DNA of 50,821 nt from E44-bin32 sp041573795 (GCA_041573795.1 JBFFQB010000010.1:1-50821), one strand, 5' to 3'. Positions 39,634 to 48,959 are shown, counted from the stretch's first letter. The notes: generated by a model not told the origin, from the sequence alone. A program made the numbers and translations.

Positions 39634-40416
39634 TTGAACATCGTTGTCTGCGTTAAACAAACTCCGGATACAGCAGCAACTGTAACAGTCGAGGACGGCA
39701 AGGTTTCCTGGGGTGATGCGCCCCTGGTGCTAAACCCTTGGGATGAGTTCGCAGTTGAAGAAGCGCTTCGGCTTAAAGAAGCACATGGGGGTGAGGTCAC
39801 TGCCATTTCACTAGGTAGTGAGGGTGCCACAGAAGCCTTGAAGCAAGCACTTGCAATGGGTTGTGATAAGGCGATCCTCGTAAGTGATCCGAATTTTTCC
39901 GGGCTAGATTCATTGCAGGTATCGCGGGTCCTCGCAGAAGCCGTCAAGAAGGTAGGGGAAGTTGATCTGCTCTTCTTTGGGCGTGCATCTGTGGACAGTG
40001 ATACTGGCATTACCGGCTCCCAGGTTGCACGCCGTCTAGGGTGGCCGGCATTAACGCTGGTGGCTGCGATCAAAGCCATCGATCCAGGCGCGAAGACAAT
40101 CAGCGTCGAGCGTATGCTGGAGGAAGGACGTCAGCTGGTATCTGGTCCGATCCCAGCCGTGATGAGTGTGGTAAAGGAGATTAACGAACCACGCTACCCC
40201 TCGTTTATGGGTATTCGAAAAGCGTCCAAGGCGGAAATTCCTGTGTGGTCTGGTGGAGATATCGGACTAACCGAAACTCTCGAATCTGCTGTCACCTGGC
40301 CAGAGGTGTTTGCACCACCCAAGATTGAGACACAATGTGAATTCGTTGAGGGGGATACCCCTGTAGAGATTGCCACGAAGTTGGTTGACCGTTTGGTCGA
40401 GGAGAAGGTGATCTGA
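39634..40416 (+). CDS. etfB: Electron transfer flavoprotein beta subunit
   Basis: 260 residues from a TTG at 39634 with a perfect AAGGAGG (39622-39628). EtfB binds AMP and, with EtfA, carries electrons from acyl-CoA dehydrogenases. Signatures: MNIVVCVKQTPDTAATV, NPWDEFAVEEALRLKE, VTAISLGSEGATEALKQALA, FFGRASVDSDTGITGSQVA and the C-terminal VKEINEPRYPSFMGIRKA recognition loop. It overlaps etfA by one base (TGATG). The order ACAD-etfB-etfA suggests a dedicated module. Confidence 0.96.
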   Translation: MNIVVCVKQTPDTAATVTVEDGKVSWGDAPLVLNPWDEFAVEEALRLKEAHGGEVTAISLGSEGATEALKQALAMGCDKAILVSDPNFSGLDSLQVSRVLAEAVKKVGEVDLLFFGRASVDSDTGITGSQVARRLGWPALTLVAAIKAIDPGAKTISVERMLEEGRQLVSGPIPAVMSVVKEINEPRYPSFMGIRKASKAEIPVWSGGDIGLTETLESAVTWPEVFAPPKIETQCEFVEGDTPVEIATKLVDRLVEEKVI

Positions 40417-41453
40417 TGACTCAGAATATCTTGGTTTACATTGACCACTTTCAGGGCTCACCATCCTCAGCCTCTTGGGAGGCCGTGGGCGCGGCAAAAA
40501 CTTTAGCTGGCGAGCTAGGAGCAAGCGTTACCGCGATTGTCGTCGGCGCGGGAGTCGAGGCGATCGCTAAAGAAGCCATAACGTACGGCGCCGATAGCGG
40601 CGTCGTTGCCGATCACGCCGAATTCGCAGAATTTCGTCCCGAACCCTATGCTGATGCCCTATCGAAGATTGCAGCTGAAGCCGACGTTTTGCTCTTTCCT
40701 ACCAGTGGACGCACGCGCGAGTTAGCCGCGATGGTAGCCGTGGACCTTGACACAGGTATCTCCCCAGATGTAGTCGCCATGGAGATCGATGGAGGAGCGG
40801 TGCTGTCCACACGGCCGATCTATGCCGGTAAGCTGCTTTCTAAAGTGATCACCCGGGAGAAGAGGCCTCAGATTTTAACTTTACGCAGCCGAGCTTTTCC
40901 TAAGCCAGACCCCGATGACAGTCGTTCCGGTGACGTCTCTAGTGCCGACATTGCACCGGGAGAAATCCTCACCAAGGTTGATGGGTATTCGGAAGCTGAG
41001 ACTGGCGTAAGCCTTAGCGATGCAGCCGTTATTGTTTCAGGTGGACGAGGCGTTTCGAATAATCCTTCCCTTACCCCACCGGATGACATCACGGATGAGA
41101 AAGAACAGGAAGTCTGGCGGGCACAAGCAGGCTTCAAGTTGATCGGTGAACTGGCTGAAACGCTTAACGCAGCAGTGGGCGCGAGCCGTGCAGCCGTTGA
41201 TGCAGGCTATATTCCCTACGTCAATCAGGTTGGCCAAACCGGGAAGGTGGTATCCCCCGATCTCTATATTGCTGCTGGTATCTCGGGGGCAATCCAGCAT
41301 CTGGCTGGCATGCGAACTGCTAAGACCATCGTAGCCATCAATAAGGATGGCGAGGCGCCGATCTTCAAGCTGGCACGTTTTGGAATCGTCGGTGACCTGT
41401 TCGAGATCGTGCCTGCACTGACGCAAGCTCTGCGAGAGAAGCTCGATAAGTAA
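40416..41453 (+). CDS. etfA: Electron transfer flavoprotein alpha subunit
   Basis: 345 residues. EtfA binds the catalytic FAD. The N-terminal domain has VGAAKTLAGELGASVTAIVVG; the C-terminal FAD domain has VSGGRGVSN, ELAETLNAAVGASRAAVDAG is represented by AAVGASRAAVDAGY, then NQVGQTGKVVSPDLYIAAGI, SGAIQHLAGMRTAKTIVAIN and PIFKLARFGIVGDLFEIV. No extra ferredoxin domain or bifurcating-type extension is evident. It closes the module; a perfect hairpin follows 25 bases after the stop. Confidence 0.96.
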   Translation: MTQNILVYIDHFQGSPSSASWEAVGAAKTLAGELGASVTAIVVGAGVEAIAKEAITYGADSGVVADHAEFAEFRPEPYADALSKIAAEADVLLFPTSGRTRELAAMVAVDLDTGISPDVVAMEIDGGAVLSTRPIYAGKLLSKVITREKRPQILTLRSRAFPKPDPDDSRSGDVSSADIAPGEILTKVDGYSEAETGVSLSDAAVIVSGGRGVSNNPSLTPPDDITDEKEQEVWRAQAGFKLIGELAETLNAAVGASRAAVDAGYIPYVNQVGQTGKVVSPDLYIAAGISGAIQHLAGMRTAKTIVAINKDGEAPIFKLARFGIVGDLFEIVPALTQALREKLDK

Positions 41454-41478
41454 ATCGCTCCAGGGGTTAGACATCCTA

Positions 41479-41504
41479 CGAGGCAGGGCCAGAGCCCTGC
41501 CTCG
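41479..41504 (+). terminator. Hairpin after etfA, probable terminator
   Basis: A perfect 11-bp GC-rich stem CGAGGCAGGGC (41479-41489) with GCCCTGCCTCG (41494-41504) and a 4-base loop. It lacks a following T-run, so termination is likely but not proven. Confidence 0.6.
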
Positions 41505-41602
41505 TTGCGCGGCGTGCACGCTAGAATCGGTCGTAGCCTCATCGAATTTTGCCGCTCTGCTAAAATTGGCTTTGAAGGTTGTTTCTTCTGATGGAGTCTT
41601 GC

Positions 41603-43258
41603 ATGAAGAAGATCGGCGCACTCTCTTTCGTCTTGCATTCCCACTTGCCCTATGCCCGTCTTGCCGGTCGCTGGCCCCACGGGGAGGAATGGCTTCATGA
41701 GGCTGCGGCAGAGACCTACATCCCTTTACTCAACGCTTTATACCGGCTCCGTGATGAAGGCGTTCCGATCCGCCTAACACTTACTCTGACCCCGATTCTG
41801 TTAGAACAACTCGCCGATGAGGTGGTCCAGCGAAATTTTCGAGAGTATATGCAGGCGCGGATCGAGGCGATAACCGCCGATATTGCACGATTTAAGGCCG
41901 GTGAAGAAAAGATTTACATCGAATTAGCACAGCATTACCTCGATCTACATCAAGACTATCTGCACGCATTCGATGAAATCTATGGCGGCAACCTGGTCAC
42001 AGCTTTTCGTCACCTTCAAGAGCTGGGCTTGATCGAGATTGCCACATGTGCTGCCACGCATGGCTACCTTCCTCTCTTGAGTAGGGATGAATCGATCCAG
42101 CTTCAGCTACGTACGGCCATTCAGAGTTATCAGCGCCATTTTGGGCGAAAACCATATTCGATCTGGTTGCCAGAGTGCGCCTACCGCCCGGCTATGCTGC
42201 AGGCTGATGGTCAAGAACGCAAGGGGCTGGAGGCATTTCTGAGTGAGCACGACCTGCGCTTGTTCTTTGCGGAAACGCAAATGGTCGAGCAAGGTAAACT
42301 CATCGACCTGCGCGAAGCGGACAACGAAGAATCCTCGGCTACATTCTTGAGTCGCGTGATGGGCGTCATCAAGCGCTTGATTAAAAAATCGAAGAATTCC
42401 ACCTTCGAATCCTACAATGTGGATCACTCCAATGTCGCCGTGTTGGCGAGAAACCGGAAAGTGAGCTTACAAGTCTGGAGCGCAGACTGGGGGTATCCGG
42501 GAGATTTTGCCTACCGCGAATTTCATAAGAAGGACGGAGCTTCTGGCATGCGTTATTGGAGGGTGACCGGTGCGGGGACGGATCTGGGAGATAAGAAACC
42601 CTATCAGCTCGAGGCAGCCACTCGCACGCTACAGGAACACGCAGAACATTTTTACCAGCTCGTTGTGAAAGAAGCTAGCGCACATTTTCAGATTAGCAAA
42701 TGTGAGGGGATCATCGCGGCCAATTTCGACACTGAATTGTTCGGGCATTGGTGGTATGAAGGTGTAGATTGGCTGGAGGCCGTCTTGCGCCGTTTTGCGA
42801 ATTCAGAAGAGGTTCAACTATCCCTTGCATCGGATTATATCGATCGTTGCCCACCTCAGAAAGCTCTTCAGTTACCACGAGGTTCCTGGGGGGCTGGTGG
42901 AGATTATTCTGTCTGGGATAATGAAAAAACACAGTGGATGTGGCTTGTAATCCATGATGCTGAAGAGCGAATGGAAATGCTAGTGAAAGAGCATCCTTCA
43001 GCCTTTGGGGTAACGCGTCAAATCCTTGACCTGGCTGCCAGGGAATTGCTCCTGCTTCAGTCTTCTGATTGGCCGTTTCTGATCACAACAGGCCAAGCAG
43101 ACCGCTATGCGGTGCGCAGATTTCTCGAGCATGTTGAACGTTTCAACCAAGTGATTGGGCAGTTGTCGAAAGAACAACCGGAGATGAACTTTCTCGCAGA
43201 AATCTGGGAGCGAGACAAGATCTTCCCCGAAATCGATTACAAATGGTATAGCGCATGA
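41603..43258 (+). CDS. GH57 1,4-alpha-glucan branching enzyme
   Basis: 551 residues from ATG 41603 with GGAG (41593-41596). GH57-family glucan branching enzymes form alpha-1,6 branches in glycogen, unlike the common GH13 GlgB. Motifs in order: LHSHLPYAR (motif 1 with His), TCAATHGYLPLL, WLPECAYRP with the likely nucleophile Glu about 191, SADWGYPGDFAYREFHKKDG, and ANFDTELFGHWWYEG with the likely acid/base Asp about 376, then the C-terminal helical DUF1957 domain with LPRGSWGAGGDYSVWDN. It overlaps glgA by ATGA. The partner genes support a role in glycogen making. Confidence 0.94.
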   Translation: MKKIGALSFVLHSHLPYARLAGRWPHGEEWLHEAAAETYIPLLNALYRLRDEGVPIRLTLTLTPILLEQLADEVVQRNFREYMQARIEAITADIARFKAGEEKIYIELAQHYLDLHQDYLHAFDEIYGGNLVTAFRHLQELGLIEIATCAATHGYLPLLSRDESIQLQLRTAIQSYQRHFGRKPYSIWLPECAYRPAMLQADGQERKGLEAFLSEHDLRLFFAETQMVEQGKLIDLREADNEESSATFLSRVMGVIKRLIKKSKNSTFESYNVDHSNVAVLARNRKVSLQVWSADWGYPGDFAYREFHKKDGASGMRYWRVTGAGTDLGDKKPYQLEAATRTLQEHAEHFYQLVVKEASAHFQISKCEGIIAANFDTELFGHWWYEGVDWLEAVLRRFANSEEVQLSLASDYIDRCPPQKALQLPRGSWGAGGDYSVWDNEKTQWMWLVIHDAEERMEMLVKEHPSAFGVTRQILDLAARELLLLQSSDWPFLITTGQADRYAVRRFLEHVERFNQVIGQLSKEQPEMNFLAEIWERDKIFPEIDYKWYSA

Positions 43259-44685
43259 AAACCCTATTCTTCGCCGCAGAGGCCACACCCTTCATCAAGG
43301 TAGGGGGACTGGCTGACGTAGCGGGCGAATTACCGCATGCCCTCGCCCAATTGGGATTGGATGTGCGACTCTGCATGCCGCTCCATTCCACGATCGATCG
43401 CCAACAGTATCAGCTTAAAGAGCTGCTCGTTTTACCGATCAAACATGGATCGATGGCCATTGAGGCAAGGATCTTTGAGACGAGAATCAGAGATGTCGTA
43501 GTCTGGTTGGTTGATGGTGCCCCTGTTCAGGCTGCTCCCGAGGTGTATGGTGAGGTCGTGGCGGATGCGAACAAGTACATCTTCACCGCACTGGCAGCCC
43601 TTCAGGCTTGCGATCGTGTGAATTGGATCCCCGATATCTTGCACGCTCACGATTGGCACACGGCAGTAGCTGTGATGCAACTTGTCATACTGCGAGCGGA
43701 ATCGATAGCATGGCGGAACACGCGCAGCCTTTTCACGATCCATAATCTAGCGTATATGGGGGCGGGTGCCCAGGAGGTCTTCATTGATTATGGCCTACCA
43801 CTGGGGGATTCTCCCCTGCTGCCAGATAGTATTTCAGCGCTCCCCTTACCACAGGGGGTGCTGCAAGCTGATTGGGTGAGCACGGTCAGCCCGACCTACG
43901 CAAAAGAGATTCGAACCCCAGAATACGGGGCAGGTCTTGAATCGCTGGTCGGTGCCCGCAGCGACACGCTTTCCGGGATTATCAATGGAATCGACCCAGA
44001 AGTGTGGGATCCTGCGAGCGACGCGGCCATCCCCCAGGTATTCAGTGTTGCAAACCTACCTGCTCGCCAGACAAATAAACGTGCGCTCCGGAACGAGCTG
44101 AAGCTTGAAGACAGGCAGAGGATCCCGCTTTTCGGAGTGGTATCAAGACTTGATGCCCAGAAGGGGCTGGACTTGCTGTGGTCGGCAATCGACGGTTTGG
44201 GTGATCACGAATGGCAGCTGGTCTTACTGGGCACGGGTGATCCAGCCCTGGAACGAGAGGCGCGAGAATATGCAGCGCAGAACCCGGAAAGGGTAAGGGT
44301 CATCCTAAGCTTCGATCCCATCATGGCGCGCAAAATATATGCTGGGTGTGACATGCTGCTGATCCCCTCGCGCTATGAGCCTTGTGGGCTCACGCAATTG
44401 ATCGCCATGCGCTATGGCTGCGTGCCTATCGCTCGAGAGACTGGGGGGCTTGCGGACACAGTGATGGACGTGGATCGAGTTACTAGCGGCACAGGATTTC
44501 TCTTCGAGAAACCAACATCCTCCGATTTAAGAAAGGCGATCCTGCGGGCATTGAAATATTACAAGCGCAAAGATGCCTGGCAGCAAGTGCAACGATCGGG
44601 TATGAAAATGGATTTCTCCTGGGGGGACTCCGCAGCTGAATACGTGGGTCTTTATCAACAAATCGGTAGCCGAGATGTTTCCTGA
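43255..44685 (+). CDS. glgA: Glycogen synthase (GT5)
   Basis: 476 residues, GT-B fold. It extends alpha-1,4-glucan from ADP-glucose (or UDP-glucose). N-terminal KTLFFAAEATPFIKVGGLADV contains the donor-binding KVGGLADV; then HAHDWHTA, FTIHNLAYMG, the second domain GIDPEVWDPASD, VSRLDAQKGLDLL, the catalytic-site PSRYEPCGLTQLIAMRYG with its Glu, and RETGGLADTV. Start ATG 43255 overlaps the branching-enzyme stop; its stop overlaps the malQ start by 11 bases. No glgC or glycogen phosphorylase is in this window. Confidence 0.96.
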   Translation: MKTLFFAAEATPFIKVGGLADVAGELPHALAQLGLDVRLCMPLHSTIDRQQYQLKELLVLPIKHGSMAIEARIFETRIRDVVVWLVDGAPVQAAPEVYGEVVADANKYIFTALAALQACDRVNWIPDILHAHDWHTAVAVMQLVILRAESIAWRNTRSLFTIHNLAYMGAGAQEVFIDYGLPLGDSPLLPDSISALPLPQGVLQADWVSTVSPTYAKEIRTPEYGAGLESLVGARSDTLSGIINGIDPEVWDPASDAAIPQVFSVANLPARQTNKRALRNELKLEDRQRIPLFGVVSRLDAQKGLDLLWSAIDGLGDHEWQLVLLGTGDPALEREAREYAAQNPERVRVILSFDPIMARKIYAGCDMLLIPSRYEPCGLTQLIAMRYGCVPIARETGGLADTVMDVDRVTSGTGFLFEKPTSSDLRKAILRALKYYKRKDAWQQVQRSGMKMDFSWGDSAAEYVGLYQQIGSRDVS

Positions 44686-46180
44686 CTACCCCCAATTGCC
44701 TCAGCGCGCGAGTGGGATCTTGCTTCATCCAACTTCCTTCCCCAGCACTTTTGGTATTGGCGATCTAGGTCCAGCTGCGCATGCCTGGATTCAGTGGTTG
44801 GCCAAAACTGGATGTTCTCTCTGGCAGTTTCTTCCTCTGGGGCCCACCGGATTTGCCGACTCGCCCTATCAGAGCTTCAGCGCCTTCGCAGGTAATCACC
44901 TGCTCATCAGCCCACAAGCTTTAATCGAGCAGGGCCTGCTGGCCGTGGACGAGGTGGAGGAAGGATTGGATTTTCCTGCTGACCAGGTAGCATACGAGGA
45001 TGTGATTCCCTGGAAAGAAGAGATTCTTGAGAGGATGGCAACACATTTCCTGGATCGGGCAAGCTCTAATATCCTTGATGCCTTTGTAGCCTTTAGTGAA
45101 GAAGAGCAATCCTGGCTAGAGGATTATGCACTCTTCATGGCATTGAAACATGCACATAAAGGCAAGCCTTGGACGCAGTGGAGTAAGGAGCTGAGGGACC
45201 GGGAAGTGGCTGCCCTAAAGGATGCACAAAACGCACTCCAAGCCGAGGTGCAAGCTCAAAAGGTGTGGCAATACCTCTTTAGTTTCCAATGGTCTGATCT
45301 CAAGCACGTAGCCAGGAAGCTAGGTGTTTCGATTTTAGGCGATATGCCTATTTTTGTTGCTCATGATTCAGCTGATGTATGGGCAAATCGCTCTTTCTTC
45401 AAGCTTGATTCCTTCGGGCAGCCTACTGTCGTCGCAGGGGTACCACCCGATTACTTCTCATCCACTGGCCAACGCTGGGGAAACCCTCTCTACGCATGGG
45501 ATGCTATGGCAGATGATGACTACGGGTGGTGGGTAGCACGCGTGCTCAAAACGCTAACACAAGTTGATGTCATCCGTTTGGATCACTTTCGCGGATTCGA
45601 AGCATCCTGGGAAATACCTAGTTCTGAAGAGACAGCAGTTAAAGGCCAATGGGTGCAAGGTCCAGGACGTGCCCTTCTTGATCGATTGTCGAGTGCATTG
45701 CATGGGCTGCCGCTGATCGCGGAAGACCTGGGTGTCATCACAAAGGAAGTCATAAACCTGCGGACTGACTATAAACTTCCCGGGATGAAAGTGATGCAAT
45801 TTGGTTTGGAAGCTGGCCCTGATCATGAATTTCTTCCTCACAATTATGAAGAGGGTTTCATCGCCTATACCGGGACACATGACAACGATACTAGCGTAGG
45901 ATGGTACCAGGCGGCGAAGTCCGAGATTCAACATTTCGCTCGCTCCTACCTTTCTAGTGACGGGGATCATATTGCCTGGGACATGCTGGAAGCTCTCTGG
46001 GACTCAGCCGCGTCATGGGTGATCGTCCCGATGCAAGATCCGCTTGAGCTTGGGAGTGGGGCGCGTATGAATTTTCCCAGTAGGACACATGGCAATTGGC
46101 AGTGGAGGCTACGAGCAGAGCAGCTATCCGATGAGCTTGCAGGTCGCCTTAGAAATCTCAATCATCGCCATGACCGCTGA
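44675..46180 (+). CDS. malQ: 4-alpha-glucanotransferase (amylomaltase, GH77)
   Basis: 501 residues from ATG 44675, overlapping the glgA end by 11 bases. It transfers maltosyl units between alpha-1,4-glucans. Landmarks: RASGILLHPTSFPSTFGIGDLG, WQFLPLGPTGFADSPYQSFS, ISILGDMPIFVAHDSADVWAN is represented by GDMPIFVAHDSADVW, VAGVPPDYFSSTGQRWGNPLY, VIRLDHFRGFEASWEIP with the catalytic Asp, IAEDLGVI with the acid/base Glu, and AYTGTHDNDTSVGWY. The length matches the short bacterial MalQ class. It completes an apparent glycogen operon, with disproportionation of short glucans. Confidence 0.97.
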   Translation: MFPDYPQLPQRASGILLHPTSFPSTFGIGDLGPAAHAWIQWLAKTGCSLWQFLPLGPTGFADSPYQSFSAFAGNHLLISPQALIEQGLLAVDEVEEGLDFPADQVAYEDVIPWKEEILERMATHFLDRASSNILDAFVAFSEEEQSWLEDYALFMALKHAHKGKPWTQWSKELRDREVAALKDAQNALQAEVQAQKVWQYLFSFQWSDLKHVARKLGVSILGDMPIFVAHDSADVWANRSFFKLDSFGQPTVVAGVPPDYFSSTGQRWGNPLYAWDAMADDDYGWWVARVLKTLTQVDVIRLDHFRGFEASWEIPSSEETAVKGQWVQGPGRALLDRLSSALHGLPLIAEDLGVITKEVINLRTDYKLPGMKVMQFGLEAGPDHEFLPHNYEEGFIAYTGTHDNDTSVGWYQAAKSEIQHFARSYLSSDGDHIAWDMLEALWDSAASWVIVPMQDPLELGSGARMNFPSRTHGNWQWRLRAEQLSDELAGRLRNLNHRHDR

Positions 46181-46286
46181 TCGAGCGTCGCGGGGCAACG
46201 ATGCCTCCTGTTCTTTCTGTAAGCTCTAATAAGAAGCACACGCAATTTACGAAGAATAAGGAATAAGATGCAGCACGATGTGATCT

Positions 46287-46523
46287 TTAGACCCTGCCTT
46301 GCGATTGCGCGATAAGAGCATCTTTCATTTCGCCTACATGTCCATTTCTATAAGAAGTTCCCCCCACGGAAATAGGATTTCCTGCATTCAATGAACCGCC
46401 AGCGTATGATAGAAAAGCCTTGACGCGTCCAACTTTCCCGTGATCCAATACGAACCTATCGAGACTTTGATATAAATTCCAAGTGATTTCTGATAAGCTT
46501 CGAAAGGGACGTTGCCTTTTCGA
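46287..46523 (-). pseudogene. Start-less open fragment, probable gene remnant of unknown family
   Basis: On the minus strand a frame stays open for 79 codons from an in-frame stop (46526-46524) to the stop at 46289-46287. Its first usable start (a TTG) would be well inside. The translation looks protein-like (segments TWNLYQSLDRFVLDHG, KVGRVKAFLSYAGGS and GNPISVGGTSYRNGH), but I do not recognise it. No SD or ATG is present, so a truncated or decayed gene is likelier than a functional one. The rest of the 458-base gap between malQ and the next gene shows nothing I can identify. Confidence 0.35.
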
Positions 46524-46638
46524 TTAGAACGCAAAACTTGTGGGTTAAATTATTAAATCTATCCTCGTCTCTGAGGTGCGTTTTGAGGGTCAGGCTCATT
46601 TGGAACAACATTTGGATATCTATGATTAGGATTGTGAT

Positions 46639-47640
46639 ATGGGAATGTCGCTAAAAAACACTTCTTGGGTTGATCTACTGATTCTTAAGATTGATAAGGC
46701 ACGTTTTCCAAGCTGGTTGCTTTATCCCCTGCTCGTTCTTTTATTCACTCTAGCCGACCGCTTGATCTTTATCTACGAAGACGGGGCAGGCTATTTTGAA
46801 TCATTTTACGGTGTCTTCAGCACCACGTGGACATTGTTCATCAATCATGCAATGTACCGATTGGCGATAACTACATTTGATCAATTCAGACCTTCCCTGG
46901 AACTCTCTGATGAGCGAGTTGAAGCGCATCGCAGGACTTTTCTATTCTCGAATCCCTGGATTGGTTTGATTACACTCGTCGGTGGCATATTTACCTTCCT
47001 GATCTTCTGGACTGCAGGGATTGAGTCAGGCCTGCTGGAAACGACAAGATCAGCCTTCCTGGCCTTTATCTATGGCCTATTTCTGTTTGGAGCCAACTCA
47101 GCTTTTATAACGTACTTTATGATCAACTCCATCAGACGATTGAGAAGGATTGTGCTTATGCATGGGGAGGTTAGAAAAATCAACCTTCTAGATTTTGACC
47201 CGCTACGGGCCTTTTCTCGATTCAGCTCTAGTACTGCCGTTGCGCTGCTGCTATCCGTTGCCATATTTGCGAGATTCGGTTTCGACCTAGATGATGTCAT
47301 ATTCTATGGCGTGCTCGTGATACTTTCGATCCTGGTATTCGTTGTCCCCCTCGTGAGCTTGCGAAATAAGATTTCCGTCGAACGGGATAAGCAACTGAAA
47401 GAGATATCGGCAGATCTGGCAGTCATAAGTAGAAAGATGAGGCAAGCCATTCATCAAGATGATTTGCCAAGTTTAGGCTCTCTGAGACAAGGACAGGAGG
47501 GACTGAACTTTCAGCGAGAAGAATTAAATCAAATAAATCCATGGCCCTGGAACATCTCAACCCTTCGAGGTTTTTCTTCCGCAATTCTTCTCCCTATTTT
47601 CATATGGTTGGTTACTCGCTTGCTTGAGCGCGTGCTATAG
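46639..47640 (+). CDS. Unidentified polytopic membrane protein (paralogue at right edge)
   Basis: 333 residues from ATG 46639 (another ATG at 46645). About seven hydrophobic helices: near residues 25-43, 55-75 (weaker), 110-132, 140-166, 198-215, 222-245 and a final helix near 310-330. Between the last two lies a charged, coiled-coil-like stretch of about 65 residues (VERDKQLKEISADLAVISRK) and an FQREELNQINPWPW linker. No family recognised and no obvious catalytic motif. The C-terminal 32 residues match a partial minus-strand gene at 50723-50821 at 22 positions. A weak promoter (TTTGGA, 16 bases, TATGAT at 46621) precedes it. Confidence 0.75.
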   Translation: MGMSLKNTSWVDLLILKIDKARFPSWLLYPLLVLLFTLADRLIFIYEDGAGYFESFYGVFSTTWTLFINHAMYRLAITTFDQFRPSLELSDERVEAHRRTFLFSNPWIGLITLVGGIFTFLIFWTAGIESGLLETTRSAFLAFIYGLFLFGANSAFITYFMINSIRRLRRIVLMHGEVRKINLLDFDPLRAFSRFSSSTAVALLLSVAIFARFGFDLDDVIFYGVLVILSILVFVVPLVSLRNKISVERDKQLKEISADLAVISRKMRQAIHQDDLPSLGSLRQGQEGLNFQREELNQINPWPWNISTLRGFSSAILLPIFIWLVTRLLERVL

Positions 47641-47746
47641 ATTTTGCACTTCCTAGATCCGTAGAGGATTAGTGGATGGTAGGCACTGCGGATCAGGATA
47701 GGCTTAAGATAGACAACTCAGGTTTGGAGCAATTTCAGGAGATCAA

Positions 47747-48235
47747 ATGAAGATCGGAATTATGAGTGATTCGCATGACAACCTTAGCAAGCTGGGGGAA
47801 GCTGTACAGAAAATGCAATTTGTTGATGCCGTGATCCACTGTGGGGATCTTTGTGCACCGTTTGTGGTTAAACAATTAGGGGAAGGCTTTAAGAATATTC
47901 CCATCCATATTGTGTGGGGCAATAACGAGGGGGATCCATTCCGCATCGCCCAAGTCGCTTCTCAGTATGATCACGTTCATCTCCACGGGGAGATTGCGAA
48001 GATTGAACTTGGTGGTCTCCGTATCGCCGTAAATCATTTTCCCGAAATTGCCAGCGATTTAGCGGATTCTGGACATTACGATCTTGTTTGCTATGGGCAT
48101 GATCATACGTTGCATGAAGAGCAGCGGGGAGAGTGTTTGTTGCTCAATCCTGGAGAGCTGATGGGAATGAATGGGCGTAGTACCGTGGCTGTGTACGACA
48201 CCGAGCTACATCGCGTGGAAGTTATCGAGCTCTAG
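47747..48235 (+). CDS. YfcE/MJ0936-type metallophosphoesterase
   Basis: 162 residues with SD GGAGA (47738-47742). Calcineurin-like phosphodiesterase of the small bacterial class. Metal ligands in order: MSDSHDNLSKL (Asp and His, residues 6-9), HCGDLCAP (Asp), WGNNEGDP (Asn of the GNN motif), then NHFPE and YGHDHTLH near residue 122 (two His), with LLNPGEL closing the fold. These residues bind two metal ions for cleaving phosphodiesters. The natural substrate is unknown. Its 3' end faces the rhodanese gene with a shared hairpin. Confidence 0.94.
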   Translation: MKIGIMSDSHDNLSKLGEAVQKMQFVDAVIHCGDLCAPFVVKQLGEGFKNIPIHIVWGNNEGDPFRIAQVASQYDHVHLHGEIAKIELGGLRIAVNHFPEIASDLADSGHYDLVCYGHDHTLHEEQRGECLLLNPGELMGMNGRSTVAVYDTELHRVEVIEL

Positions 48236-48276
48236 ATTTGTGCAAGCAGAGATCAAACGAAAAGTAGACGAGACTC

Positions 48277-48311
48277 ATAGAGTCGAGCCATGTCAAGAGG
48301 CTCGACTCTAT
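48277..48311. terminator. Bidirectional hairpin between convergent genes
   Basis: A perfect 13-bp stem (48277-48289 with 48299-48311, core AGAGTCGAGCC/GGCTCGACTCT) around a 9-base loop, between the convergent phosphodiesterase and rhodanese genes. T- and A-richness after each arm is modest. Confidence 0.75.
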
Positions 48312-48334
48312 TAATTCGTGCACTGGATGTTTGG

Positions 48335-48772
48335 TTATTCTGTAGGGTATCCCTCTGCCACCCATTGCTGGATCCCGCCAAGATCGAAGACCGGTGAAAA
48401 TCCAGCGTTTACCAGGATTTGTGCTGCCGTCGCACTACGATTTCCACTGCGGCAGTACACCACAATGGGTACTCCCGCTGGTACTTCATCAAGCCGGTTC
48501 GCAAGGGTTTCAACGTTGATGTTCACCGAACCGGGAATATGTCCGGTACTAAATTCCTCGGGTGTACGCACATCGATGAGCAAGTGTTCAGTCCCACCCC
48601 CGAACTGGTCCTGATAGGCATCAGGCGCTATCAGCTGTGAAGGTGGGGCTGCGAGCTCAGGCGAGCCGATCCTGCTTGCTGCGATCCACGCAACAGCTCC
48701 GAGGATCACGGTTAGCACGGCGAGGGCGACGAGTACAATGGGGCGATTTTGAAATTGTGATTTTTTCGTCAT
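48335..48772 (-). CDS. Membrane-anchored rhodanese-like sulfurtransferase
   Basis: 145 residues from ATG 48772 (MTKKSQFQN), with GAGGAA upstream; the frame is open further upstream but the start-proximal part would be non-protein-like. One membrane helix (about residues 14-34, VLVALAVLTVILGAVAWIA) anchors a rhodanese domain: LLIDVRTPEEFSTGHIPGSVN, then the active-site loop VVYCRSGNRS with catalytic Cys about 107, then GGIQQWVAEGYP. Probably faces the outside of the membrane (positive residues before the helix). Moves or carries persulfide sulfur; partner unknown. Divergent from msrB, but neighbouring, which hints at sulfur or oxidative stress chemistry. Confidence 0.9.
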   Translation of the reverse strand: MTKKSQFQNRPIVLVALAVLTVILGAVAWIAASRIGSPELAAPPSQLIAPDAYQDQFGGGTEHLLIDVRTPEEFSTGHIPGSVNINVETLANRLDEVPAGVPIVVYCRSGNRSATAAQILVNAGFSPVFDLGGIQQWVAEGYPTE

Positions 48773-48959
48773 GGTTTCGTAAGTATTCCTCAAGATATAT
48801 TTTTTACAATTCAATATTGTAACGCAATGCTGTGCGAAATCCCGGCAGGCGAAGATAGTGGGGTAGTCTGGATGCATAGCATTCGGGAGGCAGCGTACCG
48901 GAAAGGTTCGGTACAATGATTAAGGAACAGCAGATCTTTTACATCTGGAGGAACCTTCG

